Below are positions 38,643 through 57,568 of a DNA stretch of 64,000 nucleotides, piece after piece. The stretch is from the NCBI RefSeq assembly GCF_037392515.1, contig NC_090291.1, forward strand, positions 20,591,001 through 20,655,000, read 5' to 3'. A program made the position numbers and the translations under genes. Positions within the stretch are counted from its first letter, which is position 1. Every line of letters begins with the position of its first letter. A model generated the notes under the pieces. That model worked only from the letters and a program-made list of their open reading frames with translations. It had not been told where the DNA came from and ran no database searches. This DNA is from Haliotis asinina (lineage: Eukaryota; Mollusca; Gastropoda; Lepetellida; Haliotidae).

Positions 38643-39070
38643 ACTAAGATACCTGATCAGCCCTACAGCATGTGTGAACCGTTACACACATGTATGTGTA
38701 GTTGTTTATGTACATACAATATTGTATCCAGATAGTTCTTATTTCACCTTTGTTAGTGCCTTTAAGATGAAGTCTCATGATTTGATGTATGATGTGAGTG
38801 TTTTGTGTAGTTCTCTTGCCGTGTAACTGACATCTGGTCTGTGACACAAACATAATCCTTATGTGACCAATGATGTTAGTACCATACCCTGGGATAGCAG
38901 TAGAAAGTGTATGAATCAATATGGTATATTTCTGACAATTTGAAATATGTGATGTTACAGTGGCTTGGCATCATTTGACACAGAGAATTTGCAGAACCTT
39001 TTCCTTCACATTTCTGTAGTACAGAGACTTTATTTTAGATGTAACTTTTAAATTTCTTCCTATATATTGC

Positions 39071-39559
39071 CAGTCTAAGTAAGCTTATCCTCAGTACTTT
39101 TCGTTACACTCCACCACTGAGTCTAACAAAACCTTATGGGAGGTCGCGTCAGGTAAACTTTGAGATTGACCAATCAGAACACAGCTTACCAAATCGTGAA
39201 AGTGCACATTCGCACATCCCTTATGAACTTTTTATCTCGAAAAGGTTCGTACCCGAAAAGTGTTTTTGACAATATTCAAGGATGTTATCTTGCTAAATAT
39301 TATCTAATGGTAACCATGTCAACAGAAACCCCAAAATATATATACTGCGGGTCAAATAAGTGTGTTATATGCTGATTTCTGTTTGTGGAGAGATCTGTGT
39401 CGGTGACCTGAATAGTTTGAAAGTCCCTCCGATCCCTAAATAGTACCCGTTGTCTGATTGGTTGGTCAAAGGTTACCTGATGTGACCTTCTACTAGGTTT
39501 TGTTAGACTCAGTGGTGGAGTGTAACAAAATACACTGAGACTAAGTTTACTTAGACTGA
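39071..39559. mobile_element. TIR element with ~64-bp inverted termini
   Basis: The left terminus (cagtctaagtaagcttatcc ... actgagtctaacaaaacct, 39071-39134) is matched on the other strand by 39496-39559 (aggttttgttagactcagtg ... aagtttacttagactg) with only a few differences. The 360-bp core has short ORFs without recognisable domains. A separate single terminus of the same family is at 48281-48345. Confidence 0.75.
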
Positions 39560-40328
39560 TATATTTCAGACGATAAATACTCCTTTTAAATGCTAAAAGT
39601 ATTTTACTTTTGGCACTTTATGAAGAGTGTATGGACAGAAAACAAACAAAAAATTCTTGTAAGTTTACAATTCTGGACAGTAAAAACATTTGGATTTTAT
39701 TTCATGAATGGGGAAAATTAATTTTTATTATTCTTGAAAACATACAACCAGTGAATCTGCAAAACAAGAAATGTATTTGGTCTGGCCTTACACTCTTAAC
39801 TTTTTTTAAATGTACAAGAAATGTAGCAAATGTTTTGGACACAATTTTTTGTGTCAATGGAATGACAGTGTACACTGGGAATGATAGGAATAAGAATACA
39901 AGTGTAAGTGTATGTTAATTCCTTATGATGAGCAGTTCAGATTATTGTTATAATATAATGATTTAATATTTGACCTATCGTGGAGAATTAAATGTTACAA
40001 ATTTACTTATGGATAATGACTGGGTATTAGACAATTACCCGCTGGAAAGTGATCTCTTTTTCCTTGTATTGTTCATAAAAGATAATTAAGATTTACTTTG
40101 CATAAGGCATTTCCACCATCACATGTTTAGAGTTAACTGCTCCTTTATACAGAATCCACTGTGCATGCTCTTTCCTAATAGGTGAGATTACCCTGCTTTT
40201 GTAAGTGGGGAAAAGTATTTGGCATCAGAACACTCATTTCTTGTTAATGAACATAATTGGTTACTTGATTGCAAGCCCAGCTTCAGCCATATTTGTGGCT
40301 ATTGCTGGAGGCAACAATAGAATAGAGT

Positions 40329-40491
40329 AAGTGAGTGAAAATGTTTTATGCCGTGTTTAGCAATATTCCAGCAATATCATGGTTGGGGACACCAGAAATG
40401 GGCGTCACACATTGTACCCATGTGCGGCATGGAACCTTGGTCTTTGGCACAATGAGCAAATGCTTTAATCAATAGGCTACCACAGCGCCCC
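40329..40491 (-). mobile_element. tRNA-derived SINE (family A)
   Basis: On the minus strand: gtagcctattgattaaagca (A-box region), a B-box-like ggttccatgccgc, gggtacaatgtgtgacgccc, gatattgctggaatattgct and aaacacggcataaaa, then a short tcactcac tail. Intact in outline. Confidence 0.65.
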
Positions 40492-40827
40492 ATATCGTGT
40501 AGAGTTCTTTGAGGAGCCTGTCACTGTGAGGACTTTGCTGAGTCCCACACTAGAGACCTCACTGGTCAATGCTCATGACATGGCATTGCTCATGTGACAT
40601 GGAAAAGACACGGAACAAATGAACTCTCAGAAGTGATGTGATAAAATAACTTTGTACCAGTATATAGTTTGGGCACCTGTACGGTATTTATATGTCCAGT
40701 TTCCTAGAGCATTAGTACTCTATTTAAATATCCAGTAGCAACCATGCATATATTTTTAGAATAGTCTTAAGCCTTTCACGTGCCTTGCTCAAGCAGTGTT
40801 GCATTATTACCAGTATGTAGATTTATA

Positions 40828-41022
40828 AGCTCACCTGAACAGTATGACAGACAAAATTCGTAAAAACACGACAATTTACATTTGAGGAAGTAATATTTTT
40901 GAGTGGATAGATATGTTGATTATGCTTCAAAGCTTTTATCTATATAGCAATAAGAAGAGAGAGGAAGTTTACATATCATAGATGATGTGCATATATTTAA
41001 TATTCAAATGTTCAGGTGAGCT
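40828..41022. mobile_element. Small MITE with perfect 14-bp inverted ends
   Basis: agctcacctgaaca at 40828-40841 is exactly mirrored by tgttcaggtgagct at 41009-41022. The 195-bp AT-rich element has no ORF. Confidence 0.55.
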
Positions 41023-42038
41023 GCCATGTTGGCAGGTGCTTTTTACATACATGTAGTTGCTTTCTCAAAGTTTGGCCAGTGTTGTCAATATGTTTTCAGT
41101 GTGCACTAGAGAACAAAAATACTCATAAATTCATATATAGCACACATTCCTGAATGAGTAGGAAATATTATTTTTATCATTATCTTGAGGGGCAGGGCTG
41201 GGTTTTGTTAGATAAATGTATCGGGGATGAAGAACTGTTTAATTAGTCATTCCGTCAATATACTCATGGAAACTAATAAAGGAACACATAAAAGTACTTG
41301 TGTTCTCTTATTCTTTTCCATCTTTCTTCAGAAGTCACTGAAGATGAAAATTTCATATGCTCTGCATCCTCAAAAATGATAACTTTTTTTTATATACAAC
41401 TTCTTTATTCTATGAAAGGCAATGTTTCGACACAGATCATCATCACTTGCTTCACAATGACATTAGATTCTATGTCAAAACATTGCTTTTCACAGATTAA
41501 GTTTTATATCCATAAAATTATCATCATTATTTATCCCTTCAACTTCTAAAATGTTCAGCAAAGTAGTACATCTTGTGTCTGAATATCTAGAAAAAAACAT
41601 CTCATGCCCTTCTCTCAAATCCTTTGATTTCCACTGTTACTATGATAACCAATTACTATGACAGCAAAAGCAACTGTTATAATCAAGGTACACAATTTGG
41701 TCATTTGTAGCAGCTGATGGTATTCTCCTGTCATTTTGGGGTCGCTGTTCCTGTGTACTCAATACTGTTACTGATATGGGTAGACTCAAAGTATCCTCTC
41801 ATAAAACTAATCATATAGGAAAAGCATGTATAGAAGTGAACATTCAGTAATTGAATGCTAGAAGTGTTTGTCAGAGGTTAGTAACCTGGGCCCATTGGTC
41901 CTTGCTATGATAATTGATAATAATTACTCTGGTCTCCTCACATAGATGTAACATTGCCTTATCACTGAGAATGTTTTGCTCATGTGGGGCTTGAAGCAGA
42001 TGCAGGATGAGCTGCATCTTCATGCTCGGTCATTGTAG

Positions 42039-42943
42039 GTGCTGGAACTTGCTCAGCAGAATTATGTCCCTTTGTGCAACCAGGAACTGCTGATCATTGT
42101 ACCAATCCAGTTACCTGTGGGTTTCACAGGTAAGTGCATATGATAAGACCTCTATGATTTGCACCTTTCCTCCACTATCCAGAAGATACAGTCAGCTACA
42201 GTTATGATCTCAAACCGACCATAAATTAAGTTTGTTAGACGCAATTTAACTAAAATGCACATCAACTGTACACTACCCAAAATCAGTTTGTTATATCTGT
42301 CAGTTCACTAGAAGCATGTTCATGTTGTGTCTTGTTAGAGATTCAGTTCAATAATTGCTTGTGTCCTGTTCAGCTGCTTTACACAATGTACATGCTTCTT
42401 TCAACAAATGCTGTATGCTTCTGTGCAGACTTATTGTGTGATTCCTGTGGATGTCTCCAAAGGAATCCTACTTTACCTGTAGCTATGCTTGTAATATGGG
42501 ATGCTGAGGTGAGGTGAGACAGTTGTCCTTTCTATGCGTCTAGTTTCAGTCAGACTTCTTCACATTTACAAGCATTTAGTCAGATATGTTTCTTAATCAT
42601 TCTGTGTTGGGTTTGAAGAAATCTTTGCTATTTTGCTGTTTTAAGAAGTCTGTTTTAATTAACATGTCATCAAAACTCTGTATATGCTACTAAGTAATTG
42701 TTCTTGAGATTTAGTTGAAAGGTTTGATTTCCTTGGTTCAATTTGTGTTTTAACGGGACCAATGTGGCTAACAATAGTAGTATTAACTTATAGAAATACC
42801 TAGAAAAGCAGGATGTTCATCTATTAACTCATCTTTTAACTTTCCATGTGTGATGGGACTCCAGTGTATCAGTACTTCTGTACTTCTAGCACCAACTCCT
42901 GCCACACAACCATTTAATGGAAACCTTGCTCCTCACAATGTAG
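42039..42943 (+). CDS. Weak exon-like blocks, unassigned
   Basis: Three blocks with splice-like borders are phase-compatible: 42039-42129 (tgtag| acceptor, cacag|gtaagt donor), 42429-42508 (gtgcag| acceptor, gctgag|gtgagg donor) and 42890-42943 (ttctag| acceptor, ends in a stop). Joined, they read VLELAQQNYVPLCNQELLII..., then DLLCDSCGCLQRNPTLPVAM..., then HQLLPHNHLMETLLLTM. I recognise no family and found no upstream exon. A second frame is also open in the first and third blocks, which weakens the case. It could be the 3' end of an unseen gene, a decayed gene or coincidence. Confidence 0.2.
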
Positions 42944-45339
42944 TGGCACAGCTATTAACCAATGTCCTTGAACATTTAAGGTAAATCTGACTTGTCTTGC
43001 CTCATTAAAATCAGTAAGTGTTGATTTGCCTTAATTTCTACCTGGACAGAATATGAAGGTATTTCTTATTTTCTTTATATTTAAGAAAATAATACTAAAT
43101 AATACTACACAATAACTTTGGATATTTATAGCACTGGTATGAAGTGATCACTGCTCAAAACCACTTCTATGAGTTGAGATGTTTCTGGAAAGTGACAACA
43201 TATGGGAGACTGTTCCACATATTAGGTACATCTGCAAAGGACCAGTCTCCAATTGATGCTTTGTGTAATGCTGGCACACAGAGATTCTGATCCCCCTAAT
43301 GAGGTGTTCTTTGCTGGTGTGTCACTGGTTATGAAGCTTTGGTATACTGTAGTGCAAAACCATGCTTTGAATTGAGATACAGGAGATGACAACTGTGTTC
43401 CTGATGACAGTTGTTATACTTGTGCTGTTTTGTCAGTGTGATCATGAAGCTGGGTTTTTTTTAAATAAAGGGTCAGCCAGTGGACATCAAGGCTGACAGT
43501 GTTTGAAGATGGGTTCATGTCTGTGTCACAACAGTGTGGCACCAGCACAATGCTCTCCTTTCTGTCTCTAGTTTTGTTCAGTTGCCAGTGCCTTCTTTCA
43601 AACATCAGCAAGATGCACTTTTCATGTACTTTACTGGCCAGTGTTGGTTTTTAATATCTTATGTAACTTATGTTTTGAACACTGGAATATGAAGTGAGAG
43701 TGTTACTTGCATCATACTATATGAATTGAATACAATGGTGTTACCAAGAGAATGCACACATTAGTTAAATGTTTTATTAGTTTCATTAAATACATAGATT
43801 ATTTGGATAATCTAACAAAGATAATAGTTACTGACTGACTATATCTATTTTTGTCAGGTCACATAATGATCTAGAAGCATGTATTTGGATTTCATTTTTT
43901 TGTTTTAGCCATTTCCGAAAATTTCCCAATAAAGCAAGAAGTTCTATTGAGCATTTTGCTGGAACATAATTTTGACATGTTGATTTAAAAAAAAATGCAC
44001 ATAAAAACTTTGTAAATCCTTTTTGTATGTTTTATACACTTCAAAGCCTTGTTTGATGGTCTTGTTTACAAATGGAAACCTTATCCACTGGTTCTGTGTT
44101 GTAGCTTATTGCACAGTAATGGTTCACTGGGTGGCATCCACAAGACGTTAGGCCAAGTTTCATGTGTTTTTCTATATGTTTCAGTGTTTACCGTTTTGTC
44201 TGCACTACTGTGATATTTATGTCATACTGCATCTCATCATTTGCTCATGTAAAATCAGTTCCCTTCTTTCTTGTCATCTGTGGTTGCTCAGCCTGTACAT
44301 TAGTTCTACCTATCAGTATATCAAATGTACCCAATATGAATCAGTCAATATGAATTCAGTCAACTAACAGCCTAGTGTGAAGTATGATCAAAGGGAGATA
44401 ATCTATACACTGTAAGTGAATAACTGTGAACTACATTCATCATACAATTTTACCTTTAGTCATGATCAGGGATGGCACCTTTTCAGAGTTGTTAGGATAA
44501 AATTCTCTCAAGTTATTATACATTCATTATGAATTCGTCATCGACACTTCGTTAGTATGTACTCCTCAATCAGCTTTGAACATGTACATGAAACAGTACT
44601 GTTTGTGTAAAGTTATCTGAGTGTCCTATGCTTATTTACTTGCTGGAACCATTGTGTGACTTGATTCCTACACTGGAAATGTACAAATGTAACATCTGTA
44701 TAAAGCCAAGAAATATTTAGTAATTACAGCATGTATTAAGTCTAGCAATAACTGATTACTGTAAATAACAATGTCCAGGTATTACACAAAACATGAAATG
44801 GTTGCAACTTGGAATCTGTTGGTGATCCAGTACATGATCTTGTCACGCTCATGTAAATATTACTGACCCACTAATAACTCTTTCAGAAAGCACTTACATT
44901 CATGTCCAGTCACGATGTTTAAAAATGATTTGGGGATACCATTGCTTCAGAAAGTACATATGTTAACATGATGATGAAGTCACTGTTTCTTAATTTTTGT
45001 TTTTGAACAGTTATTGTTTGATGATAAATCATATGTCAGATAGGTTTGACTAGACTGCAACAGAAAAATGTCCAGTGTTATATGTTTTGTTATGATGATA
45101 AGATTTCAGTGTGTATGGATGTTCTGGTGTACAGAGGTACAGAGGTTAACTCAAACATAATGTGATATGATCTATCAGCAATAGTACTATGTACTCTCAT
45201 GTTATGTGTTTCAGACATACTCCTCATATTAACCTATACATGTTTCATGTTGACCATTAAACTGTATATTAACATGAACTGTTGTCTGTGGTTCGAGTCA
45301 GATTACCATACTGAACTGACAATCAGGTACTCACAATGC

Positions 45340-45715
45340 AGGGGTTAAAAAATCAGTCAGTTTTCATTATGGGCAGTCAAATAATGGTAACTTACTTGTC
45401 CATGGGCTGCAAGATGATGTCCACTTACCATGCTTAGAGTTTCAAAATACATATAAACTTGGATTTCAATTCATATTGCTCAAAATGTAGCTATTAAATT
45501 TTACAATGACAATAAAGTAGAGTTATCTTTCTTTGCTATTTATCACATCTAGATACATGGTCCAGTAAACATTAACATCAATGTGAACTTATTTTTTCAT
45601 AATTACATAATAATGATGTCATAAAATCAGGCAGGTGGAAAATTGGTCAGGACAGGTTACTTTCCTACACTCACTTGCCCTGTGGCAAGTAGCTTTTAAA
45701 AAACAATGAACCCCT
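45340..45715 (-). mobile_element. Dispersed repeat with AGGGGTT...AACCCCT ends (copy 1)
   Basis: Begins aggggttaaaaaatcagtca and ends cttttaaaaaacaatgaacc cct. The minus strand matches 58488-58848 from end to end, e.g. aggggttcattgttttttaa, aagctacttgccacagggc and gaaagtaacctgtcctgacc. Short terminal inverted repeats; no coding capacity. Confidence 0.7.
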
Positions 45716-45944
45716 GATGTTAAGGCCACATAAAAGGAGATATGTTGGTAGGTAGGAAGATAAGCTCAACTATCACTAAAGTTCTTCATGACATGTAGCA
45801 AGTGGCTAAACAAATTTGGAACCCGTGCAATGTGAATACTGGATACCAGTCTTTATCACTTTCTATTTTTCTTTTTCTACAATTCTTTTACACCCATATT
45901 CTGCCAATCCCATGGGGATTAAATTTATGTATATTGTCCCTAGC

Positions 45945-46085
45945 AACCGTTGTTGGTACAAGGCAACTAAATGGATCCGGTGGTCAACTCGGGACCTTGG
46001 TCGACTGCATGTCATTATATCCTGAATGTACTGTTCATGATAGCTTTTACTGAATTGTCAGGTCAAGACTTAAATATTTACAAAA
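45945..46085 (+). mobile_element. SINE (family B), diverged
   Basis: 'ggtacaaggcaactaaatgg', 'atccggtggtcaactcggga', 'ttggtcgactgcatgtcatt' and 'gtcaggtcaagacttaaata' then 'tttacaaa' follow family B order. Heavily decayed. Confidence 0.35.
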
Positions 46086-46557
46086 CATATCAAATTATGG
46101 ACTGAAACAACAAACCAACAATAGCTCCATCCTTTAAACCATTTTCAATCTGTCATACAATACAATACAATAAAAAATGAAGACACTTTTGTAACAAAAC
46201 TTGTTTAATGTCACTTGTCTTGACTTTCAAAGTACACTTGGTTGCTTCTTAGCAACCAAACAAGATGGAAAATAGTTATCATTGTAGACAGCTGCTAGCA
46301 ACTGAGATAAGTTGTTAATGGCTGGTGATATATTCATGTTTTGTATAACCATTTCAATATCATCATATGTTTTGAATAGCATTTAACATCAGCAATCTGT
46401 TTGTCCATTCACTTTCAAAAGCAGCAACTAATCACCACCTCAAGAACAGCAGCACTGCCACATAGATGCAGCACTTTGGTACAGTTGTTCCATCTTGTAA
46501 ACCTTCTTCAATGACATGCAACCTTGGAAAAAAAAGTACACCTACAACTAACATCTA

Positions 46558-52362
<5,805 letters not shown>

Positions 52363-52762
52363 TTTGTCTGTCTTGATTTGACTAAAGATGGTGAAGAAAA
52401 GCTAATATTTCTCAAACACCTAGTACAGAAAAATGCTTTCAATTTTCCTGAATCATGTCGGCATGGACTTCCGCCGGAAAACGGAAGCGGATATTCGACA
52501 GATCACTACACTGAAATTTTGATCAGTTGGAAAAAGCAAGAGCACTTTATATAGCGTCATTGAAACGGCCCTGAAAATAAAACAATAGATATATTTGAAA
52601 CGACCAACTTTTACTTTGTTTGCATTTGAATAAATGGAAGGTATATGTTTGAACTATTTTCAGCGCGTATGTTCATGGACACGAAAGTGATATGGTGTTA
52701 TTGTTTACAGGTGCTTGGCAATGCATTGGAAGATGGTGGAGCTGCTAATAGGGTCGTAAATT
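52363..52762. promoter_or_regulatory. Probable bidirectional promoter of PSMD7 and the coiled-coil gene
   Basis: The 400 bp between two divergent start codons must hold both 5' leaders and core promoters. It contains a GC-richer patch near 52460-52500 (catggacttccgccggaaaa, cggaagcgg) with CCGGAA/GGAAGC ETS-like sites, typical of housekeeping promoters. A ttgtttacag|gtgcttgg acceptor-like site near 52710 suggests the coiled-coil transcript may have a spliced 5' UTR. No TATA box is evident at a convincing place. Confidence 0.45.
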
Positions 52763-55700
52763 ATGCAGAAGTCAGTCTCACCTGAGAGAGTTCCGCGAGA
52801 AGCGCTTCACGAGCAGCATGAACGACTTACCACAAAACACATTCATACGCTGTCGTTCTTACAGGACATCGTTAATGAGAACAAACAACTCAAGGCCAGA
52901 GTGGAACAACTTGAGGTGGGCTACTTTAACGAAAACTATATTTGATATGGTGTTTGTCATGTCCGTAAATGACAATATAGTTTTCTAATATGTCATTTCT
53001 CTAGCTAGACATTGTTGATAAAAGAGAGTCAATGACATCGAAGTGAATAAAAATAAAAGTCAAAACAATATTAATGATGATTATCATGATGATGATAATA
53101 ATCCATGCACATTGATACTCTATGCACTTCAAGATTATGACCCTGGTCAATGTACTCACTGGTCACTCGTAGCAGAGAGCCACGGTGCAGTCTTATACAG
53201 GCTCTATTCACTCCCAGCTCCTTAGGGAGGACACTCCTCATATTCTGTAGTCTGCAAAATACCATGAGGTGTGGAATAAACCGATATGGCTAGAACTGAA
53301 AACTGTTGTTGACATCAGACATCAGACATCAGTTTCAAGGTGCATACGGTGCTTTTATGTAAATTAATGGTTGCTTTCGATGCAGGGAACACTGTAAGGG
53401 TAATGTGGATGGCGCTATGGAATGATAAAGATAAGAGCATTTCTAATGATGTTGCAAGCATGAGTTAGCCGTCAAATCATTATGAAAGTGGCTTGAATGC
53501 ACGTTCCAGGCTGATTTCCATTAGCCAAAATTTCCATTAAAACATTTCATCATGTGCCATTGATGATTTTGGTTTTCAGTTTTTGTGTGAAAAATGTATT
53601 AAATATGGAAAAAGAAAAACAACAAATGGTCCTCATATTGTATTAGGTCCCTTACCCAAACACTAAACCCTAAACCCTTAAAAGTAACCCTTTGAAATAA
53701 TTGTAATAAACAGAGGTCATAAACAGAATACATTGTCCGAACCGACACGAAAGTAGCTGATGTGTCAAGTGTAATACATTCTTACCGCTTCAAAAAATAA
53801 GTACTACGAAGCTCCATTTCAGTGTAGTGATGCAAATTACTGTATGAAAAAAATATATATTTATATGAGTTCACGTTTATAATTCATTTAGTTCTAATAG
53901 TTATGTTGAAACCAAAATATGATAGATCTCTAATAATTGAATTGGCCCAAACTGTGAATAATAGAATTTGGCAAAAAGTGACTGGTGTAATGCATTCATA
54001 CTACATTAAATAACTACAAAATACTCAAAATATAACACCTCAGCACCTCTTTATGCAAACAAATGTGAGCATATTAGTGAAAAAAGAAAATTATTTTTAA
54101 AAGGTGTTTGCGAAAAATTGTGCATCTGCCTTTAAACAACTACTGGACACTCTCAACATCACTGGGTTTATGAAATGACATAGCTAGTAGAGATGAAACG
54201 TCAGTGACATTGTTTGTGAAAGTATTATATGTTTTCCTACATGGTAAATGTACCTTTATTGACGTCTATTTTGTTTGGTCCAGTTTGATACTGCTTTCAG
54301 TTTCACATGGTGTCGTTTTTTATACATTAATGTTTTAGATACAAACCATTTTTCTTTATGTTTACATCATGATCAAGATGACTGTCATGTATTTTCATGC
54401 CAGTCCTCACAAACTTGTTATGCAGGAAATCCACAAAGAGTATGAATTGCTGGAGAAGATGGAGGACGACCATCAGGTTCGCATCAAGCAGATCCAGGAG
54501 CAGTACATTAACAGAGCAGACGAGATAAATGCCATGCTAGCAGAAAAACATAAAACAGAGGTTTGCTCTTTGAATATCACAGTTAAAACAGTTAGTAAAA
54601 CATGGGGAATTTTCAAGGATTTATTCTGGTCTAGAAAGGGCTAGGTGTCCTGCCCCTGATGATTATGCCTCTTTGTTTGAAACATTGGAGATTATAGATA
54701 TCAATTTCAATACTGCTGGTTAGAATTGGTCCCCACACATTTATGTATGGAGGTGACAAAGTGGATAGAGTGGTCTGGCTTTATCAAGATGTAAATGTAC
54801 CTTTGGACAATATTCTATACCATCAACCTCTGGATTGTAGGGTCCAGATTTCATTGGTCATGCTTTTAATGAGTAGTCTAATGTTGGTTTTTGTTTTAAG
54901 GGACTTGATTTTGATATTGTATAGAAGGGAGAGTCTGACTCCGATAATGATCTCTCTTTACGTATGTTGGAACCATGTTGGATGCAGTGGTGCCAGTGTG
55001 TGTTTGTGCCAGTATGTATTTGTTTCCTTTCATATATTGTTGACAACATACCTGTCTTACACAGATTCTACAGCTGGTGGATGAGAAAGTTGAAATTGAA
55101 AAGAATGCTTACCAAGAAATTACGAAGGTGAGTTGCTTACTTACAGTAGCAAAAATGTAGTAAAGATAAATAGGGTGCACAGATGAATCCTATTTTGAAG
55201 AATTTCAGACTATTCTTGACAATGTGTTGTAGCATGTGTGAAAGTAGCTCTGATGGGGTCAGTTAACCATGGACATCTTGTGTGATTCATGTTGCTGCAC
55301 TACATTACCTCCATGTTTTAATGGAATGTTTACCTGTAAGAATATGTAAGACTATAACTATGATAGGTGATGGCGGAAAGGTTTGAATTTAGCAGCCCAT
55401 TCTTGAACATGGTAAAGAATCAGGGTGGCCAAGTGGACTAAGGTTATACCAGAAACCTATGGCCCTTGTTTGTCCCTAATGCATTCTGTGATAGTATATT
55501 TCATGGGGATTTGGGAGAGAATCTTTCTGCTGAGAGTTGACATATAGATTTTCAGTGTTTACTAAGAATGACCTGGGGCTCCTTCGGTTTACAAAATAGC
55601 CACTGCCTGGTAGCTCATGGCATATAAAAATCCACAATATTTTGCTCAGTTTCTACCAATTTCGAGCCAGTGAATTATTTAGTGGGCTAGTAATTTTAGG

Positions 55701-57568
55701 CATAGCTAGCCCAAGTGACTAGCGAAATGTAGAAACTGTTTTGCACACTGGGCTTTCTCTATGAAGAAAACTTTATTAAGGGTGACATTAACTCACATTT
55801 TTAACAAGGCACTAAGGTTACTGTAGTGTCATGTTAGTGCTTTGTGAAAGGAGGTCTTGGCTGATTAGGTGTCATCCTGTTGGCCATGGATTGATCATTC
55901 ATTTCCCAGCCACTGCTTGTTCACTTTGACAGACAATGCGTACACTGCTGCTTGCAGGAGGACACTGACTGTATCCATGTTATCATGGCTCTCTGTTGCA
56001 GCTGAAGGCTGACATTGATGTTCTGCAACAGACCAACAGGCAGCTCCTAGATCAACTGGGGAATCTCACTGATCTTGAGGGTGAAAACAAGGTGGGAATA
56101 CAGTCATAGTTGTAAATATTCAACCTGAGGAAAAATCTTAGCTAGAAATGTTTTTACAACTACGATTAATATTCTTCCTAGTGTGAAAGTTTCCATGAGC
56201 CGCTATTTGGATAAATAAGAACTTTCTTAGCTAGTTTGGTGTCCTGATTAGGTTTCGTAAAGTTAAGTAAACTAAGAACAAAATGACTTATGTAAGTGTT
56301 TTCTAACAAGTTAAGAACATTGTTAGGGAAACTAAGAATTCTGGGTGGATCTAAGAATTCTTAACTCTTAAGAAAATTCTTAGAAGCTTAATGAGTACTG
56401 CCCCTGGTGTTTAACGTATTGTTCATGAAATCAGCAATGTGCATATTAGGAAACCATCAAGGATTAGGAATGACTTATTAGGACCTTGGTTGTGATTTCA
56501 AGGTCTATTTCAACTGTTCCAATGGTTTGTATTGACATTTTCCTTTACTTTTTCTATATTTTTTTCTATTCCCATGCATGATCATTTATCAATAATGTTT
56601 TTTTCACACCAGTTATCAACTCTGACATTCTTACCAATATATTTATTTTTAGGTTAAAACAGATATATTCTCTAAGACTCAGGTTCTGTCACCCACATGG
56701 TACAGTGTCTGAAACCTTTGTGTCTAATCCTCCATCCTGTTACTCTGGTCTGTTATTGTAACACCCAGCTTACTCAGACAAGAAGGAAATACTGCTTCAC
56801 TCATTAAACTGTCAGGTATTTCTCTGATAAATACTGTGTTATGTAACAAAATGGTCCAAATGCACGCTTTATTATCTTCAGTCTCTAAAAGAAGATCTGG
56901 AAAATGCAAGGAAGGAAAATGAAGATTTGAAGTTGGAGTACACTAAGTTGGAAGAGACGTCTGACAGCAAGGTTGATGTGCACCACCTCCAGGGACTTAA
57001 AGCTCAGAATGAGGCTCTCCAGCAACATGTCAAAGAACTGGAGCAGAAGAAACATGAAATGGAACACAAGATCTCTCGGCTGGAGGCCGAGGTGGTAGAG
57101 AGGTCACAGGATATGGACAAAGTCAAACTGATAGATAACCTTCGTCTCAAGTTGGAGAAACTACACAAAGAGAAGACAGACCACTTGACAAGGCTTACTG
57201 TCCAAGAAGCTGACATTCAAGACCTTACAAGGGAAAATGAACAGCTAAAAGGTTCACTTATCCAGCTTGAAAAGGAGAAAGAAAAACTTGTTCTGGAATT
57301 CCGAAATTTGTTTTATGAACTCCAGTCATTGAAGAAACAGTTGTCACATGATCATGAAAAGAAGACATTCAGGGATTATGTAATGGTGAAAAGGGAAGTG
57401 AATATGTTAAGGGAGGAAAATGCTGTTCTGAAACAGAAGAATAAATTGACAGTAGAGAAGCTGCCATTCCTGAAGCCTGACCGACCACCCTCTGGCACCA
57501 AGGGCTCTGAAGCCAAAGACCTTAACAAGAAACGTCAGTTAGCGTTGCCGTCATCTGGCCATGCTTAA
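52763..57568 (+). CDS. Coiled-coil protein, unassigned (375 aa)
   Basis: Five exons, all with phase 0 introns: 52763-52915, 54426-54560, 55065-55127, 56002-56091 and 56882-57568. The ATG is the first in frame after an upstream TAA six bases away. The product starts MQKSVSPERVPREALHEQHE. From about residue 30 to 345 it is nearly continuous heptad-rich coiled coil (VNENKQLKARVEQLE, EIHKEYELLEKMEDDHQVRI, LKADIDVLQQTNRQLLDQL, LEQKKHEMEHKISRLEAEVV). The tail is basic and Pro-rich (KLPFLKPDRPPSGTKG ... SSGHA). Coiled coils this generic cannot be named by eye. The layout is reminiscent of axonemal or centrosomal CCDC proteins and I see faint resemblance to the GAS8/DRC4 mid-region, which is not enough to assign. 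It diverges from PSMD7 over a 400-bp gap. Confidence 0.85.

Larger units (their letters stand above)
37492..46557. other. Intergenic region between the ligase-like gene and PSMD7
   Basis: Nine kilobases of AT-rich sequence with dispersed elements (38528-38642, 39071-39559, 40329-40491, 40828-41022, 45340-45715, 45945-46085) and weak exon-like blocks near 42.0-42.95 kb. The final few hundred bases before 46558 should hold the PSMD7 3' UTR. No other gene is supported. Confidence 0.45.

Noticed and set aside
53660-53690. aaaccctaaaccctt motif resembling a plant-type telomere repeat
   Set aside because: Only about two units in an AT-rich intron; chance is sufficient.
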